Source of the DNA: Flavisolibacter sp.
GTDB taxonomy: Bacteria > Bacteroidota > Bacteroidia > Chitinophagales > Chitinophagaceae
Direction of reading: 5' to 3'
Assembly: GCA_028288675.1 (NCBI GenBank)
Contig: JAQBNG010000097.1
Location: forward strand, 1 to 47,730
Length of the DNA: 47,730 nt
A program made the translations under genes and the position numbers. Shown in pieces: positions 45,315-47,730 of this stretch. Below the pieces are notes generated by a model. The model ran no database searches and was not told the origin of the DNA. It saw only the letters and a list, made by a program, of their open reading frames with translations. Each line of letters begins with the position of its first letter. Position 1 is the stretch's first letter.

Positions 45315-46937
45315 ATGAAAATCTTCCTTTTCAAAAGCCGCCATATTATTTTATCGGTAGCAGCACTTGGCCTTTTTGTTTTAGCCCTGATATGGGTAAG
45401 TTACTTTCGTCAGACCTCTTTTGATAGAAAGGACGCCATCCGGTTTGCCATCGAAAAAAATTCCAGTCTGGCCGTAGCATTGGAACAATGTGCCATCAGC
45501 ACACTGCGCCAGGCGGATGCGGTGTTACAACTTGTGCGGAACGAATATGCCCGTGAAGGCGCCCGCTTAAAGCTGGTAAGGGTTTTATCTACAACCGGAA
45601 TGAAGCATGATATTGCCGGAGGCGTTTCGATCATCGATACCCATGGCAGGCTGGTAATGGCTGACAGTAGTTTTCCCGCCCTGGCGGTGCACGATTTTTC
45701 GGGTGCAGCCTATTTTGTTTTTCATTCAAAACACCGCATTGACTCCTTACTAATTTGTAGACCAATGGTATCACCGGCGACTGGAAAATCGGTAATTGTG
45801 GTCAGCCGAAGGCTCACTGATTCACGAGGAAAGTTTGGAGGCGTGGTTACGCTGCAAATTGAACCTTCCAGCTTCACTTCTTTTTACGCGCAGGCAAAGC
45901 TTTTGCCTAATGATATTATATCGCTCGTTGCACCTGATGGTATCTCCTACGCAAGAAGAACCGGCAGCAGAGAAAGTTCCGGTGAAGACATACATAAAAG
46001 CCCTTTGTTCTTCCATGTGGTCCATAATCCTGATAGCTTCTATTTTGCTCCGGACGCGATCCGGCAGATTCCGTCCTGGTTCAGCTACCGTAAGCTGGAA
46101 GAGTATCCTCTTATCGCTATTGTGGGCAGTGCTGAAAACGAGATTCTTGCGGGCTACACGAACAGCCAGTTCAGATTTTTAACGCCACGGATCATCATCT
46201 CTATACTGATTATTCTTTTTTCTGTTTCAATGACACTGATCTTACTACATCGCCGACGATCATCGGACCTGCTCCAGGAGGAGAAAGAGCGATATGAGTT
46301 GCTTTTGACTCAACAGATGATTGCTGTGCAGGAACGGGAGCGGGCATGGATCGGCAGGGAGATGCATGATAATGTGGGCCAGGTTCTTACAACGGTAAAG
46401 CTTTATCTTGAAATCGCTTCCCAGCAAGAGACCAATCCACTGATCCCTCGAAGCATGCATTTGGTCAATAGTTCAATTAAAGAAATCCGGGACCTTTCAC
46501 ATCGGCTATCAGCCCCTACACTCGGGACGCATTCGTTAATTGATTCCATCAATGCATTGATTGAAACGGTCCAATTTTCAACGACCCTTTTATTTCAATT
46601 TGATCACCAAGGATTCAGTGTGCCGCTGGTAATGAGCCAGCAACTCGCATTTTACCGCATCTTACAGGAACAGTTGAATAACATCATAAAACATGCAGAA
46701 GCCACCAACGTCCACATTTCACTTATTCAGGACGGTGAGGACGTTCAGCTTATGGTAAAGGACAACGGCAAAGGGTTTGACAACACCTTAAAATCAAGCG
46801 GGATGGGACTTAATAATATGATCAGTCGTGCGAAGGTCTTTGGTGGTACCGTGCTGATAAAAACAGCCCTGCAAAAAGGATGTTTGCTGAGCGTTACGAT
46901 TCCTATTGTGGCCTCAATGGAAAAGCAACCTGTATAA
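45315..46937 (+). CDS. Membrane sensor histidine kinase, HisKA_3 type
   Basis: A 540-residue kinase. Helix 1 is at about 8-30, a periplasmic Cache-like sensor domain spans 35-285 (contains GGVSIIDTHGRLVMADS), helix 2 is at about 292-312, then a short coiled linker. The phospho-acceptor is H351 in REMHDNVGQVLTTVK, the NarX/DesK-type H box. The ATPase domain has QEQLNNIIKHAEAT (N box), DNGKGFD (G1) and GMGLNNM (G2). ATG 45315 is chosen over 45264 because it directly precedes helix 1. No response regulator with an output domain adjoins it, which is unusual for this kinase class. Confidence 0.9.
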   Translation: MKIFLFKSRHIILSVAALGLFVLALIWVSYFRQTSFDRKDAIRFAIEKNSSLAVALEQCAISTLRQADAVLQLVRNEYAREGARLKLVRVLSTTGMKHDIAGGVSIIDTHGRLVMADSSFPALAVHDFSGAAYFVFHSKHRIDSLLICRPMVSPATGKSVIVVSRRLTDSRGKFGGVVTLQIEPSSFTSFYAQAKLLPNDIISLVAPDGISYARRTGSRESSGEDIHKSPLFFHVVHNPDSFYFAPDAIRQIPSWFSYRKLEEYPLIAIVGSAENEILAGYTNSQFRFLTPRIIISILIILFSVSMTLILLHRRRSSDLLQEEKERYELLLTQQMIAVQERERAWIGREMHDNVGQVLTTVKLYLEIASQQETNPLIPRSMHLVNSSIKEIRDLSHRLSAPTLGTHSLIDSINALIETVQFSTTLLFQFDHQGFSVPLVMSQQLAFYRILQEQLNNIIKHAEATNVHISLIQDGEDVQLMVKDNGKGFDNTLKSSGMGLNNMISRAKVFGGTVLIKTALQKGCLLSVTIPIVASMEKQPV

Positions 46938-46973
46938 CTAAAGGGTCTGAATCGTGTGCATTTCCAACCAGCA

Positions 46974-47210
46974 CTAACGTGCCCCACATTGGTGCAGATC
47001 TGTTGCATCACCTTCCGGGAAAGTACAATTGGTAAGTCCTTCGGCCTCAACCCTAATATTCCCTGCCACCACAAGGTTGGTTGCTATATCAACACCTAAA
47101 ACATTAGCTCCCAATTTTGATGCAGCGATGGCAGTGGTGCCGTCGCCGCAACCAAGGTCAAGGATAGTAAGCCCTTTGTGATTCCCAATTTAGCACGTTC
47201 AGTGGCCAAA
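46974..47210 (-). pseudogene. UbiE-like methyltransferase fragment, frameshifted
   Basis: On the minus strand one frame reads TERAKLGITKG and a second continues GLTILDLGCGDGTTAIAAS, LGANVLGVDIATNLV and TNCTFPEGDATDLH before a stop at 46976-46974. These are consecutive parts of a known class I methyltransferase type. Joining them needs one extra G in the run at about 47172-47174 (plus-strand ccc). The protein lacks its N-terminus and everything after motif II. It is a decayed fragment. Confidence 0.75.
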
Positions 47211-47466
47211 AGCATTTGAAGGTGGTTATGTAAGCAGACACAATGAAATAAGAGCATATTTGACGAGACAATGGTCAGAAATAAATCCAACAGTTGAACC
47301 AATCGGATTTAACCAAAGACCAAACGGAACATTCGAAGTAACGGTTCACCAGATTGTAAAAGACTTACAAGGAAATTTAATCTTTGACGGTAAGGTAAAA
47401 CACATTTACACATTAGAGGACGACTTGTTAAGAAGAATGGATATAGAAATTGAAGATATAAACTAA
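47203..47466 (+). pseudogene. NTF2/SnoaL-like protein, N-terminus missing
   Basis: The plus-strand frame reads WPKAFEGGYVSRHNEIRAYL, TRQWSEINPTVEPIGF, VTVHQIVKDLQGN and FDGKVKHIYTLEDDLLRRMD to a TAA at 47464-47466. This is the C-terminal two thirds of a SnoaL-like nuclear-transport-factor-2 family protein. An in-frame stop at 47191-47193 leaves no room for the missing first helices. Its broken end meets the methyltransferase fragment head-on. Presumably non-functional. Confidence 0.7.
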
Positions 47467-47576
47467 CCCACAGATAATAATCCTTAAAGGCTTATCAGAA
47501 GAGAAGCTGAATAACATTACCGCATTTATTTGTAACGATTTTTTGGCATCCGGATTTAGCAATCATGCATAAAAAT

Positions 47577-47601
47577 GCCGGTCAAGGTTTAAGTGACCGG
47601 C
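47577..47601. terminator. Terminator downstream of last minus-strand gene
   Basis: GCCGGTCA (47577-47584) pairs with TGACCGGC (47594-47601) around a 9-base loop. A short A run on its left becomes a T run when read on the minus strand, so it ends the partial gene at 47639-47730. In the plus direction it is followed by AT-rich sequence. Confidence 0.7.
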
Positions 47602-47638
47602 TACAATTTTATAAAAAAATTTAGAAGAATTATCTCTA

Positions 47639-47730
47639 CTAATTAAATTGTTTGCTGAAATACTCTGACAAATTTTCATCACTCATCTTATTGGCAGTGC
47701 TTTCTTTAGCAGAGATATTTTTGTATTGAG
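47639..47730 (-). CDS. C-terminal end of an unidentified protein
   Basis: The last 29 codons of a minus-strand gene entering from the right edge, ending KMSDENLSEYFSKQFN with TAG at 47641-47639. It is followed by a terminator. Too little is visible to identify the product. Confidence 0.55.
   Translation of the reverse strand, partial: QYKNISAKESTANKMSDENLSEYFSKQFN

Noticed and set aside
47470-47571. Possible third gene fragment ending LASGFSNHA
   Set aside because: Only about 35 codons with no start and no recognised family. Mentioned as part of the fragment junction but not listed as a feature.

Overview
The window comes from a Bacteroidetes chromosome, most likely the Chitinophagaceae. 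Three things point there. First, gene content: menaquinone made by the futalosine route (mqnA, mqnE), a giant secreted M43 protease with a type IX secretion tail, a DUF1835 gene, and a topoisomerase IV pair separated by accessory genes. Second, promoters carry the Bacteroidetes -7 box TAnnTTTG, sometimes with TTTG about 20 bases upstream. Third, ribosome binding sites are mostly weak. The assignment is inferred from these features and not from a database search.

Layout. 1-3.8 kb is a surface-glycan block: GDP-L-fucose synthase (minus, cut by the window edge) diverges from an operon of three SAM-methyltransferase-like genes and a GT11 fucosyltransferase. 3.8-8.9 kb holds housekeeping metabolism: mqnA, purB, L-serine dehydratase and mqnE. 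8.9-15 kb has the M43 protease, a NupG-like nucleoside transporter and thioredoxin. 15-26.5 kb has dnaE, an NlpC/P60 cell-wall hydrolase, a flippase, and a peptide-handling group (M1 aminopeptidase, family 5 binding lipoprotein, M24 aminopeptidase). 26.9-34 kb is the topoisomerase IV locus: parE, a four-helix-bundle gene bounded by long inverted repeats, DUF1835, a serine hydrolase and parC. 34-40.7 kb has smpB, accD, a NIPSNAP protein, a probable bacterial pentameric ligand-gated ion channel with a small lipoprotein, and the metX-metZ pair.

At 40.9 kb a tRNA-Arg(ACG) gene marks a sharp change. Beyond it lies an AT-rich, poorly conserved region: a tandem repeat that could be an integrase arm site, an Abi-alpha (DUF4393) gene, hypothetical genes, an orphan receiver protein, minus-strand remnants of a phage tail/lysis module, an orphan sensor kinase, and fragments of a methyltransferase and an NTF2-like protein. 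This looks like a decayed island at a tRNA gene. No integrase is visible inside the window.

The observations most worth checking are the ligand-gated ion channel homologue and its lipoprotein neighbour, the tRNA-Arg with an apparently compensated elbow pair (A19/T56 instead of G19/C56), the four-helix-bundle gene inside 25/27 inverted repeats, the tRNA-linked island with its Abi gene and phage scar, and two perfect 9-1-9 palindromes next to dnaE and the serine dehydratase gene.
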